Source: Stenotrophomonas sp. PS02289
GTDB taxonomy: Bacteria > Pseudomonadota > Gammaproteobacteria > Xanthomonadales > Xanthomonadaceae
Assembly: GCF_029960115.1 (NCBI RefSeq)
Contig: NZ_JASCOZ010000025.1
Location: 1-38,766, forward strand
DNA length: 38,766 bases
Direction: 5' to 3'
Part shown: positions 8,514-17,626 of the stretch, one piece after another
How the letters are laid out: the number at the start of each line of letters is the position of its first letter
Numbering within the stretch: position 1 is the stretch's first letter
Made by a program: the position numbers and the translations under genes
Notes under the pieces: generated by a model
What the model saw: only the letters and a program-made list of their open reading frames with translations
Told to the model about the DNA's origin: nothing
Databases searched by the model: none

Positions 8514-9042
8514 TTCCCGGTTGCAGAATTGTTCGCGCAGGACGGAAACAACCTACAGGCAATTTCGGTTTAATCCGACGATCTGATTGGCAAAAACCTG
8601 TCGCATCGCGCCGCATTGCGAAGGGAGTTTGCGTTCATCAATCGCGTGTGCTGTTCCAGCACACGATCTCCCGCTACGCGGACACCGAGCCACGGCACAT
8701 CGTGTCGCCGCTGCCCTGCTATCTGGCAGCCACGCCAGCCATCCCAACGCATTCAAACGTGCGGGTAATGGCGTAATACGCATGGTTCGACATCCGCCAT
8801 GCACTGCCTTGATCGTGGAATGCATTTCACTCGCATTTTGCGGACTTTAATCGTGTTCATCAGTCAGAACCGTGCGTGAATTATTCCGCCGCAGCGCATC
8901 CCCATCAGGCGACTGGCAACGGTAGGTTCGATCTCGGACAGATTGCAGAGATTGCTGCTTCCGTCATCGCTATGCGTGCCATCGGCATGCATCCCACTGC
9001 CATGCACCGTATGACCGCCCGTCGCCAAGAGGTTTTTTATTC
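8514..9042. other. Gene-free region between prpR and the 849-aa protein gene
   Basis: These 529 bases hold no convincing coding sequence and are more AT-rich than the flanks. The visible structure is one perfect hairpin at 8645-8665. Several short direct and inverted repeats of GCAT-type words lie toward 8965-9010. A ribosome site, AAGAGG at 9027-9032, serves the next gene. I found no recognisable promoter, tRNA or PIP-box (TTCGC-N15-TTCGC). Confidence 0.6.
8645..8665. repeat. Perfect inverted repeat (hairpin or operator)
   Basis: CGTGTGCTG and CAGCACACG form a perfect 9-bp stem around a TTC loop. No T-run follows on either strand, so it is not a standard intrinsic terminator. It may end prpR transcription in a factor-assisted way, or be an operator for the gene 380 bp downstream. 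Confidence 0.5.
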
Positions 9043-11592
9043 ATGAGTCCTGCACCCGTAGATACCGCTCCACCGAAGACCCCTGTCGCTGTCCGCTTGC
9101 TTCGTCATGAGCGAAAGGAGAAATTGGTCACCGCACCCCGCCCGATCCACATCAGCAACGCCAGCGCCATCAATCCAGCCAAGGCGTCGGCATCGGTGCC
9201 GAAGGCGCGCGCGCCGCAGCTGCGCATGACGCAGTTCTCCGATGTCGGGTCGGCCAACGCCGCGACCGATGACGAAAGCCCGGAGGATGCACTGCATGTG
9301 TTGACCGTGCAGATCCATGCACTGTTGAGCGATTTGGCCGCGAACGAGTCTCCAGCATTCGCAAAGGCAGTGGGACAACTGCAGCGCGATCACGCCGAGC
9401 GGCTTGATCGATCCGCCATCCGCCATATCGCCCGCCTGCTCAAGAGACTGCCGCCCGCGCACCAGGCGTCCGAGCGCCAGCAGCTGCTGCGCGCGGCCGC
9501 GTATGACCTGACCCGGTCCGCCGAGGCGGAGCTGCTGCTGAAGCGCAAAGTGCAGCAGTACACCGAACGCCAGCAGATCAACAACTATCCCGGTGCCATG
9601 CGCGAAACCTCGCGTGGTTTCAGTCTCGGAGCCGCACTTGGCCTTCCCGGCGCGGTAGACGCCGGCATCACGGGTGCGGTGAATCGCGCGACCAGCACGG
9701 CGACCTTCGACGATCTGGCCGTGGCGACCTTCACCACGACCACGGTCAGTGGGCGCGCGTCGGTCGAAGCCGGACTTCCCGCCGGTATCGGCGCTGGCGC
9801 ACATGCCAGTGCCCACCTGGCGCGCAGTACCGGCGAAGTGGCTGACAAAATGCAGGATCGCGTGCTGGAACTGGCGCGCGCTTCAGTCGCGCGCAAACTC
9901 GGTGGTCCGCGCCTGCTGCGCATGGCCAAGCGCATGGTCGGTCCGCGTCGCGACCGATACGCCGAGCGCGTCAGCACGGCTCTGGCCTGGCAGACGCGGC
10001 TGCCGATGCTGCTCGCACACGGTACGCCGCTGCGTCCCACCCTGTTCCATCCTGCCCCACCGCCACCGATCGCGGCGAGCATACGCACGGTAGGTGGCGA
10101 GGTGGGTGCGCATGCCGGTGCCGGCGTTGCGGGTCTGGCCGCCTCTGCAGGCCTTTCGAATACCGAAGTCACCAGCGAGCTGCCGGTGCGACTGACCGAT
10201 GATGACACCGCCTCGCGCGCACTACGCCAGGAAAGGCCGCTGCTGCAGTGCCTTGAGGAACGGCTGCCGCCCGCGCTGCACGGGCCGGACACACCGCGCT
10301 CGCGCACGTTGCAACTGGTCCAGGACATCCTGCGCGCGCCGGATCCGATGTCCACGCTCGGCAAGCGTCTTGCCGCGGTGAGTCACCTTGAAGTGGAATT
10401 CGATCACCTGGAAGCGCTGGCACGGCATGCCCTCACCGCCCCCAGCCAGGCCCGGCCACCGCTGGAATCACTGGCCCGCGACTGGGGCAGCGAAAAAGCC
10501 GGCTGCGAACCGGTCATGATCGGCATGCTCGACACACTGGCCTGGCTGCAGGCCACCCCCTGTCCGGTGGAGAACAGCGAGACCCGCGCGGACTGGGACA
10601 CGCTTCAGCAGCGTGTGCAGGAGCTGGCCAACCGCATCCACGACTGCCGCCTTCCGCACGACCGGCAGCAGGTGCACCGGGCCACGCACGCGTTCCGCCC
10701 GATGACCCAGCGGCTGGCCACGCGCCAGGGTACTGCGGCTGTGACCGCTGCACTGGGCGTGGTCGGGATGGGGGCGCGCGTCAACGTGGCCCGCCACGAG
10801 CGTGATGATCCCGATCCCCTGCGCGCCGGCACCTACCTGGACGTGACCCTGACGGCCGAGGTCAGCTATTCGGTGGGCGAGCTGCTGGCGATCATGCAGC
10901 GCAGCCTGCCCGGCGAATGGGAAACCCTGCCCACCGAGGACATCAAACAGGTGCTGCAGCATCTGTCGCCGACGTTCCCGAGCACGGCCAATGCACGCTT
11001 CGTGATCCGGCTGTTCACTCCACGCTTCCAGCAGGAGCAAGGCTTTCCTGCGGGGGCGAAAGGCGCGCATCTCCAGACCGTGCGCGTCTCGGTAGGCAGC
11101 GCGCACGGCATGAACCTGAGCACGCCGGTGCCGATGGCCCCCGGTATGTCGGCCAAGGTCGGCCTGCAGTACCAGCGACTGGAGCAGATACCGCAGAGGG
11201 AATGGCTGCACAGCAGCACGATCACCGGCCTGCTGCTGCGCTACAACTCGCTGCACACGCGCGACAGCAGCGAGACCACAGTGTGGGCGAACATGCTGGA
11301 CCGACACGGACCCGACGTGGACCGCCTGGCGCTGGCGCTCGCCACGCCCGGATCGGTGGCTGCCAGCGAAGCGCGCTACTGGCTCAATCGCGATGCGGGG
11401 CCAGCAGGCCTCTCGGCCACACAGCGCCGCGGCCTGGCCCAACTGGTGGCGTTGAACCGCACCTCGGACGTGCAGACGCGGCGCACCCAGGTGCAGGGGC
11501 TGTTCATCGCATTGGCCGAGCAGACCCAACGCGTGAAGCGGGCCTCCCCCTTGATCGGCCCGCCGGTGCTGCCGCCGTCCCCGCTGCGGTGA
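9043..11592 (+). CDS. Unrecognised 849-aa Ala/Gly-rich protein
   Basis: I do not recognise this protein. The first 80 residues are polar and low-complexity (rich in Ala, Pro, Ser and Thr) with no signal peptide. Residues 80-180 are predicted helical with charged heptad-like runs. Four Gly/Ala/Ser/Val-rich segments with alternating, beta-like character follow at about 193-262, 346-380, 566-612 and 676-712. Each includes words such as GAGAHASAH, GAHAGAGVAG or VGMGARVNV, and helical, Arg-rich stretches separate them. There is no transmembrane helix and no enzyme motif I can name. The layout loosely recalls large secreted effector proteins, but no secretion genes are in view. The start has AAGAGG 10 nt upstream. 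It converges on pdxH, 16 bp away. Confidence 0.8.
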   Translation: MSPAPVDTAPPKTPVAVRLLRHERKEKLVTAPRPIHISNASAINPAKASASVPKARAPQLRMTQFSDVGSANAATDDESPEDALHVLTVQIHALLSDLAANESPAFAKAVGQLQRDHAERLDRSAIRHIARLLKRLPPAHQASERQQLLRAAAYDLTRSAEAELLLKRKVQQYTERQQINNYPGAMRETSRGFSLGAALGLPGAVDAGITGAVNRATSTATFDDLAVATFTTTTVSGRASVEAGLPAGIGAGAHASAHLARSTGEVADKMQDRVLELARASVARKLGGPRLLRMAKRMVGPRRDRYAERVSTALAWQTRLPMLLAHGTPLRPTLFHPAPPPPIAASIRTVGGEVGAHAGAGVAGLAASAGLSNTEVTSELPVRLTDDDTASRALRQERPLLQCLEERLPPALHGPDTPRSRTLQLVQDILRAPDPMSTLGKRLAAVSHLEVEFDHLEALARHALTAPSQARPPLESLARDWGSEKAGCEPVMIGMLDTLAWLQATPCPVENSETRADWDTLQQRVQELANRIHDCRLPHDRQQVHRATHAFRPMTQRLATRQGTAAVTAALGVVGMGARVNVARHERDDPDPLRAGTYLDVTLTAEVSYSVGELLAIMQRSLPGEWETLPTEDIKQVLQHLSPTFPSTANARFVIRLFTPRFQQEQGFPAGAKGAHLQTVRVSVGSAHGMNLSTPVPMAPGMSAKVGLQYQRLEQIPQREWLHSSTITGLLLRYNSLHTRDSSETTVWANMLDRHGPDVDRLALALATPGSVAASEARYWLNRDAGPAGLSATQRRGLAQLVALNRTSDVQTRRTQVQGLFIALAEQTQRVKRASPLIGPPVLPPSPLR

Positions 11593-11608
11593 GTCGCGCA
11601 GTCAGCGC

Positions 11609-12208
11609 TTACGGATACAGCAGGCGCTTGCTCCACTGGCCATCGGCAGCGGACTCATAGCACCAGCGTTCGTGCAGGCGGAACTGCGCGCCGTACCAGA
11701 ACTCGATGCGTTCCGGGACGACGCGCAGCCCGCTCCAGCCCTCCGGCCGCGGCACGTCGCGGCCGGCGAAGCTGGCTTCGGCCGCGGCCACGCGCGCATC
11801 AAATTCCTCACGCGAGCCCAGCGTATGTGACTGCAGCGAGGCCCAGGCCCCGATCTGGCTCATGCGGGGACGCGAGGCGAAATAAGCATCGGCTTCGGCG
11901 GCGTCCACCGGCTCGACACGTCCTTCGATCCGGACCTGGATGCCCGCCTCACGCAGACTGCGCCACAGGAACAGCAGCGCGGCGTGTGGATTGGTCTTCA
12001 ATTCGCGCCCTTTGTGGCTGTCCAGGTGCGTGTAGAAGACAAAACCACGCGCGTCGAAAGCCTTGAGCAGCACGGTTCGTGCCGACGGGCGACCGTTCGC
12101 ATCGGCGGTGGCCACGGTCATGGCATTCGGTTCGAGTTCGGCACTGGCCTTGGCTTCATCAAACAACGCGGCAAAGGTGGTCAGCGCTTCGGTGTAGAGA
12201 TCGGTCAT
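11609..12208 (-). CDS. pdxH: Pyridoxamine 5'-phosphate oxidase PdxH
   Basis: This 199-aa FMN flavoprotein oxidises pyridoxamine or pyridoxine 5'-phosphate to pyridoxal 5'-phosphate. The family signature is clear: [21 protein letters not shown] (29-49), [16 protein letters not shown] (55-70), the FMN-binding [15 protein letters not shown] (113-127), and the C-terminal [16 protein letters not shown] ending in RLLYP. The ATG at 12208 is used because it gives the usual N-terminus; no strong ribosome site precedes it. It is transcribed away from the kinase gene starting 42 bp to the right. Confidence 0.95.
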   Translation of the reverse strand: MTDLYTEALTTFAALFDEAKASAELEPNAMTVATADANGRPSARTVLLKAFDARGFVFYTHLDSHKGRELKTNPHAALLFLWRSLREAGIQVRIEGRVEPVDAAEADAYFASRPRMSQIGAWASLQSHTLGSREEFDARVAAAEASFAGRDVPRPEGWSGLRVVPERIEFWYGAQFRLHERWCYESAADGQWSKRLLYP

Positions 12209-12250
12209 GAGGGGTTTGGCTTCTTCACGCAGTGGGTTTATTGTCGTCGC

Positions 12251-13090
12251 ATGCGTACCGCGCCGTACATGCCCCGCGACAAAGGATTTCCGGCCGAGCT
12301 GGTGGCACAGGCGCTGGAAGACGCCCTGGCCGTGCCCAGCCCGGTGCCAGTATTGGCCATCAGCGGCCTGCAGGGCAGTGGCAAATCGACGCTGGCCGCG
12401 CAGGTGGTGGCGCTGGCCGCCGCTCGCGGGCTGCGCGCAGCCGCCCTGTCGATCGACGATTTCTACCTGACCCGTGCACAGCGCCAGCGCCTGGCGCGGC
12501 AGGTGCACCCGTTGCTGCTGACCCGCGGACCGCCGGGCACCCACGATCTGCCGCTGGCGCACGCGACGCTGGACGCGATTGCCGCACGACAGCCGGTCGC
12601 CCTGCCCCGTTTCGATAAACTGGCCGACGAGCGCATGGCCCAGGCGCAGTGGCCGCGGCTGGACGGGGCATTGGACCTGCTGGTGTTCGAAGGCTGGTTC
12701 CTGGGCACGCCGGCACAGTCGCCCGAGGAGTTGCGTGCACCGTTGAACGCGCTTGAACGCGAAGCGGATGCCGATGGACGCTGGCGGGCGTGGTGCAACC
12801 AGGCGCTGGCTGAACACTACCCGGCACTGTGGCAGCGCTGTGACCGCCTGTGGTTTCTGCAGCCACCGGACTTTGCGGTGGTGCCGCGCTGGCGTTGGCA
12901 GCAGGAACAGCACCTGCAGGCCGCACAGCCAGAACGCAGCAGCATGAGTCGACCCCAGCTTGAGCGCTTCGTTCAATACTACGAGCGGGTCAGTCGACAG
13001 GCCCTGCGCTGCCTGCCGGACCGGGCCGACCGGGTGGTGGTGCTGGACGACCAGCGCCAGGTGGTTGCATCGGCAACCACTGCCGACTGA
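12251..13090 (+). CDS. P-loop kinase, D-glycerate 3-kinase-like
   Basis: This 279-aa cytoplasmic kinase has Walker [10 protein letters not shown] at about 39-47, the SIDDFYLT motif at 67-74, a [12 protein letters not shown] loop (substrate region) and [10 protein letters not shown]. These features are shared with plant-type glycerate 3-kinase (GLYK), yeast Tda10 and E. coli YggC-like kinases. Phosphorylation of D-glycerate is the most likely activity, but substrate is inferred from family only. The start may be the ATG at 12251 or 12269; neither has a strong ribosome site. It lies 37 bp upstream of aroK. Confidence 0.8.
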   Translation: MRTAPYMPRDKGFPAELVAQALEDALAVPSPVPVLAISGLQGSGKSTLAAQVVALAAARGLRAAALSIDDFYLTRAQRQRLARQVHPLLLTRGPPGTHDLPLAHATLDAIAARQPVALPRFDKLADERMAQAQWPRLDGALDLLVFEGWFLGTPAQSPEELRAPLNALEREADADGRWRAWCNQALAEHYPALWQRCDRLWFLQPPDFAVVPRWRWQQEQHLQAAQPERSSMSRPQLERFVQYYERVSRQALRCLPDRADRVVVLDDQRQVVASATTAD

Positions 13091-13127
13091 GCGGTCAAAT
13101 GCCGCAGAGGTGGTAGCATCAGCGGCG

Positions 13128-13673
13128 ATGAATCCTGCACCGAACCTGATCCTGATCGGCCCCATGGGGGCCGGCAAAACCTGCATTGGACGTCGACTGG
13201 CCGAGCGCTTCACGCTGGACTTCGTCGACGCTGACCAGGCCATCGTGGACGCAGCCGGTGCCAGCATCGCCACGATCTTCGAACACGCTGGTGAAGCCGG
13301 ATTCCGCCAGCATGAGCGCGACGTCCTGCACGCGTTGCTGGACGGAAGCGGCCAGCTGGTGTCCACCGGCGGCGGCGCCGTGCTCGACCCGGATAACCGC
13401 CAGGCCATCGCGCGGCGTGGTTTCGTGGTGTACCTGCGGGTCAGCGTTGCCGCACAGCTGGAACGACTCGCACGCGACCGCACGCGCCCCCTGCTGCAGC
13501 GCCCCGACCGGGAACAGGTACTGCAGGAAATGGCGGCGCTGCGCGACCCCCTGTATGAAGCGTTGGCCGACCTGACGCTGGACACCGACCTTTACACGCC
13601 TGCAGAGGCCACCGCGCAGCTGGTGCTGCGTCTGGCCACGCAATGGCAACGCCTGGACCTCCCCCATGAGTAG
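13128..13673 (+). CDS. aroK: Shikimate kinase AroK
   Basis: This 181-aa nucleoside-monophosphate-kinase-fold enzyme phosphorylates shikimate at O3, step 5 of the aromatic amino acid pathway. Walker A is GPMGAGKT (11-18), the shikimate-binding DADQ has Asp34 and Asp36, Arg60 and GGG (81-83) are in place, and the lid Arg is in DRTRPLL near 117-123. Its end overlaps the aroB start by 8 bp (ATGAGTAG), so the two are translationally coupled, the usual aroK-aroB order. Confidence 0.95.
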   Translation: MNPAPNLILIGPMGAGKTCIGRRLAERFTLDFVDADQAIVDAAGASIATIFEHAGEAGFRQHERDVLHALLDGSGQLVSTGGGAVLDPDNRQAIARRGFVVYLRVSVAAQLERLARDRTRPLLQRPDREQVLQEMAALRDPLYEALADLTLDTDLYTPAEATAQLVLRLATQWQRLDLPHE

Positions 13674-14775
13674 CGCTCCCCGCACTGTCGCCGTCGGCGC
13701 AGACACCCCCTACACCATCCACATCGGCCCGGGCCTGCTGAGCCAGGGTGAACTGCTGGCCGCGCATGTGCGCGGCCGCCATGTCCTGCTGCTCAGCGAC
13801 AGCGAGGTCGCCCCGCTGTATCTGGCCGGGGTCCGACAGGCACTGCTGGGGCAGCGCCCGGACCTGCTGATCGGGGAACTGGTGCTGCCCGCCGGTGAAG
13901 CATCCAAGACGCTGGCCAACTTTGGCGCGGCGATGACTGCACTGGCCGCCCTGGGAGCCACCCGTGACGCCTGCGTCATGGCGCTGGGCGGCGGCGTCGC
14001 CGGCGACCTGGCCGGCTTCGCCGCCGCCTGCTGGATGCGCGGCGTGGACTGCGTGCAGCTGCCCACCTCGCTGCTGGCCATGGTGGACTCGTCGGTCGGC
14101 GGCAAGACCGCGGTGGACATTCCGGAAGGCAAGAATCTGGTGGGGGCGTTCCACCCGCCACGTGCAGTCATCGCCGACACGGCGGCCCTGCGTACGTTGC
14201 CACCGCGCGAACTGCGCGCCGGCCTGGCCGAAGTGATCAAGTACGGGGCGATCCGCGATCCGCTGTTCTTCCAGTGGCTGCAGGCCGAGCGCAGCGCACT
14301 GCTGGCCGCCGACGATGCCGCGCTGGCCCAGGCCATCGCCCGCAGCTGCGAGCACAAGGCCGATATCGTCGCCCGCGATCCCTTCGAGCGTGGCGAGCGG
14401 GCGCTGTTGAATCTGGGCCACACGTTTGGCCACGCCATTGAGACCGAACAGGGCTACGGTGCCCCGGGCAATGACAACCTCAACCACGGCGAAGCGGTCG
14501 CGGTGGGCATGGTGCTGGCGGCACGCCTGTCGGTGCGGCTCGGCATGAGCGACCCGGCCGATACCCAGGCCCTGCACGACCTGCTGGTCGGCTATGGGTT
14601 GCCCGTTGCGATTCCAGCGGGGTTGAAGCCGCAGGCTCTGCTGGAACGCATGCGTCTGGACAAGAAGAACGTCGCCGGCCGCCTCCGGCTGGTGCTGTGG
14701 CGCGGGATCGGCCGCGCCGAAGTGGTTGCCGACGTGGACGAGGCACAGGTGCTGGCCGAGCTTCAGGCCGGCTGA
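13666..14775 (+). CDS. aroB: 3-dehydroquinate synthase AroB
   Basis: This 369-aa NAD- and metal-dependent enzyme converts DAHP to 3-dehydroquinate, step 2 of the shikimate pathway. The dinucleotide region [16 protein letters not shown] is at 107-121, and [17 protein letters not shown] is at 135-151. Probable metal ligands are Glu189 (AEVIKYG), His252 (LGHTFGHA) and His274 ([10 protein letters not shown]). Length is typical. It overlaps aroK. Confidence 0.96.
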   Translation: MSSAPRTVAVGADTPYTIHIGPGLLSQGELLAAHVRGRHVLLLSDSEVAPLYLAGVRQALLGQRPDLLIGELVLPAGEASKTLANFGAAMTALAALGATRDACVMALGGGVAGDLAGFAAACWMRGVDCVQLPTSLLAMVDSSVGGKTAVDIPEGKNLVGAFHPPRAVIADTAALRTLPPRELRAGLAEVIKYGAIRDPLFFQWLQAERSALLAADDAALAQAIARSCEHKADIVARDPFERGERALLNLGHTFGHAIETEQGYGAPGNDNLNHGEAVAVGMVLAARLSVRLGMSDPADTQALHDLLVGYGLPVAIPAGLKPQALLERMRLDKKNVAGRLRLVLWRGIGRAEVVADVDEAQVLAELQAG

Positions 14776-14851
14776 ACTGCGACCGTTCGCCGCACGGGCT
14801 GGGAGGACGCAGTGACGGCCGCCTGCACGCCCGACCGTTACAATTGCGCCC

Positions 14852-15097
14852 ATGCATGTCTACCTGCAGCAACATCTCGGCGGCTCCGAGCCGGTCCGCT
14901 TCGTGCGGCTGACCCTGCAACCGGACCTGTTCGGTTGCTGGGAGCTGCTGCGCGAAAGCGGCAGCCCCGGCCGGCGCTCGCAGCTTCGGGTGACCCAGTT
15001 CGAACAGGCCGATCAGGCACAGCACGCGTTCGAGCGCGAGCGTGACGCGTTGCTGACGCGCCAGTTCCAGATCCTTTCGCATCCCTTGCTGCCGTAA
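14852..15097 (+). CDS. Small WGR-domain-like protein
   Basis: This 81-aa protein reads [29 protein letters not shown] and then a charged helix with [20 protein letters not shown]. The strand-loop-helix pattern, with aromatic W/F in the strands and a long C-terminal helix, is that of a stand-alone WGR domain, a putative nucleic-acid-binding module. It is 76 bp after aroB and 32 bp before hemE, so it probably sits in the same transcript. Its role is unknown. Confidence 0.7.
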   Translation: MHVYLQQHLGGSEPVRFVRLTLQPDLFGCWELLRESGSPGRRSQLRVTQFEQADQAQHAFERERDALLTRQFQILSHPLLP

Positions 15098-15129
15098 GCC
15101 CGGCAGCGCACATTCCAAGGAAGCCTTAC

Positions 15130-16203
15130 GTGACCAGCCATACCCGCCACGATCGCCTGCTGCGCGCACTGCGTCGCGAACCGGTGGATTGCACCCCCGT
15201 CTGGCTGATGCGCCAGGCGGGCCGCTATCTGCCGGAGTACCGCGCCACCCGCGCAAAAGCCGGCAGCTTCCTGGCCATGGCCAAGAACCCGGAGATCGCC
15301 TGCGAGGTGACCCTGCAGCCGCTGCGCCGCTACGACCTGGATGCGGCGATCCTGTTCTCGGACATCCTGACCGTGCCCGACGCGATGGGACTGGAGCTGT
15401 ACTTCGTTGAAGGCGAAGGCCCGAAATTCCGCCACCCGGTGCGCGACGCCGCTGCCATCGCGCGGCTGGCGGTGCCGGACATGGAAACCGAACTGCGCTA
15501 CGTCATGGACGCCGTGCGGGTCATCCGTCGCGAACTGGATGGCCGGGTGCCCCTGATCGGTTTCTCCGGCAGCCCGTGGACGCTGGCCTGCTACATGGTC
15601 GAAGGCGGCGGCAGCAAGGACTTCGCCCGGATCAAAGCGATGGCCCTGAACGAACCGGCAGCACTGCACCAGCTGCTGTCGGTGGTGACCGACGCGGTGG
15701 TCGCCTACCTGGCCGCACAGCGCGCCGCCGGCGCACAGGTGCTGCAGGTGTTCGACACGTGGGGGGGTGTGCTCAGCCCGGCGATGTACCGCGAATTCTC
15801 GCTGCGCTACCTGACCCGCATCGCGCAGGAACTGGACCGCGGCCAGGGCGAGACGCGCACGCCGTTGATCCTGTTCGGCAAGGGCACCGGACTGCACCTG
15901 GGCGCACTCGCCGACACCGGTGCCGACGCCCTGGGCGTGGACTGGACCCTCGACCTGTCCGACGCGGTGGCGCGTACCGGTGGTCGCGTGGCGCTGCAGG
16001 GCAACCTCGACCCGGCCACGCTGTATGGCAATCCCGAAGCGATCGAACGCGCTGCCGGCCAGGTGCTCGACAGCTACGCCCAGGGCAACCAGGGCTCACG
16101 CGAGGGGCACGTGTTCAACCTCGGCCATGGCATGTCGCCGGACATGAACCCCGAGCATGTGCAGGTGCTGGTGGAGGCCGTGCACCGTTTGAGCCGGCGC
16201 TGA
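15130..16203 (+). CDS. hemE: Uroporphyrinogen decarboxylase HemE
   Basis: This 357-aa enzyme decarboxylates the four acetate groups of uroporphyrinogen III to give coproporphyrinogen III in haem synthesis. The signature [17 protein letters not shown] is at about 25-41, and the catalytic Asp78 is in [33 protein letters not shown] and a C-terminal [24 protein letters not shown] are also typical. The start codon is GTG at 15130, chosen because AAGGA lies upstream with normal spacing and the N-terminus fits the family. Confidence 0.96.
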   Translation: MTSHTRHDRLLRALRREPVDCTPVWLMRQAGRYLPEYRATRAKAGSFLAMAKNPEIACEVTLQPLRRYDLDAAILFSDILTVPDAMGLELYFVEGEGPKFRHPVRDAAAIARLAVPDMETELRYVMDAVRVIRRELDGRVPLIGFSGSPWTLACYMVEGGGSKDFARIKAMALNEPAALHQLLSVVTDAVVAYLAAQRAAGAQVLQVFDTWGGVLSPAMYREFSLRYLTRIAQELDRGQGETRTPLILFGKGTGLHLGALADTGADALGVDWTLDLSDAVARTGGRVALQGNLDPATLYGNPEAIERAAGQVLDSYAQGNQGSREGHVFNLGHGMSPDMNPEHVQVLVEAVHRLSRR

Positions 16204-16213
16204 GGAACCTGCC

Positions 16214-17617
16214 ATGACCACCGCCAGCTATGCCTCGATCCGCCCGCTGTTATGGCTGGTATCGCTGGCGATCTTCATGCAGATGCTGGATTCGACCATC
16301 GTCAATACCGCGCTGCCGGCGATGGCGCGCAGCCTGGGCGAGAGTCCGCTGCAGATGCAGTCGGTGGTGTTCAGCTACGCACTGGCGGTGGCGACCTTCA
16401 TTCCTGCCTCTGGCTGGATCGCGGACCGCTTCGGGACGCGTCGCACGTTTCTGGTCGCGATCATCCTGTTTACATTGGGCTCGCTGGCCTGTGCGCTGGC
16501 GCAGACGCTGCACCAGCTGGTTGCCGCCCGCGTGCTGCAGGGCGTAGGCGGCGCGATGCTGCTGCCGGTGGGGCGGCTGGCCGTGATGCGCTCGGTGTCG
16601 CGCGAGCAGTTCCTGCGTGCGATGAGCTTCATTGCCATTCCCGCCCTCATCGGTCCGCTCATCGGCCCGACCTTGGGCGGCTGGCTGGTCGAGGTCGCGT
16701 CCTGGCACTGGGTGTTTCTGATCAACCTGCCAATCGGCGTGATCGGCTACGTCTGGGCCATGAAGGTGATGCCGGACCACTATGCCGAGCATCGCACCCG
16801 CTTCGATCTGGCCGGCTACCTGATGCTGGCCTTCGGCATGGTCGTGCTGTCACTGGCGCTGGACGGCATCTCCGGCATGGGCACGCCGCATGCGCTTGTC
16901 ATGCTGATGACGGTGGCCGGGCTGGCGGCGCTGGTCGGCTATTGGCTGCACGCCGCCAATTCCACCGCCCCCTTGTTCTCGCTGGCCCTGTTCCATGTGC
17001 CCAGCTACCGGATCGGGATTCTGGGCAATCTGTTTTCACGCATTGGCAGCAGCGCGATGCCGCTGCTGATTCCCCTGCTCCTGCAGGTGGGCCTGGGCAT
17101 GAGTCCGATGAATGCCGGACTGATGATGATTCCGGTAGCCGCCGCCGGCATGCTGTCCAAGCGTTACGCGGTCAAACTGGTCGAGCGGTTCGGCTATCGG
17201 CGCGTGCTGATGGTCAACACGGTGCTGGTGGGTGTGGCCATGGCCAGCTTCATGTTCATGCTGCCGGGCCAGCCGATGTGGTTGCGGCTGGTGCAACTGG
17301 CATTGTTTGGCGCAGTGAACTCGCTGCAGTTCACGGTCATGAACACCGTGACCCTGCGCGACCTGGATCGTGACTTCGCCAGCTCGGGCAACAGCCTGCT
17401 GTCGATGGTGATGATGCTGGCGACCGGATTCGGCGCAGCCGCTGCAGGCAGTCTGCTGGCCGCCTTCGATCATCTGGACGTCCTGCATGGGGCCACCGCC
17501 GCGCTGCATGCCACGTTTGTCTGTGTCGGCGCGATCACCCTGACCTCCACGGTGATCTTCTGGCAGCTGCCGGACACCCGCCCTTCTCCGCGCGACGTGG
17601 AGGAGGTCGCCGAGTAG
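16214..17617 (+). CDS. MFS drug exporter of the DHA2 (MdtD/EmrB-like) family
   Basis: This 467-aa inner-membrane protein has about 14 hydrophobic segments. TM1 carries MQMLDSTIVNTALPAMA, the DHA2 motif D1. GWIADRFGTRRTFL is motif A, and GPLIGPTLGGWLVE is motif C, which marks drug-proton antiporters. It most resembles MdtD of E. coli. Substrate is unknown. Its ATG is 10 bp past the hemE stop, where GAGGAA gives a ribosome site. It converges on HK-1 with only 9 bp between the stops. Confidence 0.88.
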   Translation: MTTASYASIRPLLWLVSLAIFMQMLDSTIVNTALPAMARSLGESPLQMQSVVFSYALAVATFIPASGWIADRFGTRRTFLVAIILFTLGSLACALAQTLHQLVAARVLQGVGGAMLLPVGRLAVMRSVSREQFLRAMSFIAIPALIGPLIGPTLGGWLVEVASWHWVFLINLPIGVIGYVWAMKVMPDHYAEHRTRFDLAGYLMLAFGMVVLSLALDGISGMGTPHALVMLMTVAGLAALVGYWLHAANSTAPLFSLALFHVPSYRIGILGNLFSRIGSSAMPLLIPLLLQVGLGMSPMNAGLMMIPVAAAGMLSKRYAVKLVERFGYRRVLMVNTVLVGVAMASFMFMLPGQPMWLRLVQLALFGAVNSLQFTVMNTVTLRDLDRDFASSGNSLLSMVMMLATGFGAAAAGSLLAAFDHLDVLHGATAALHATFVCVGAITLTSTVIFWQLPDTRPSPRDVEEVAE

Positions 17618-17626
17618 GCGACGTCG

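Noticed and set aside
8514..9042. PIP-box (TTCGC-N15-TTCGC) for the 849-aa protein
   Set aside because: TTCG words are present but none are paired at the right spacing, so HrpX-type control is not supported.
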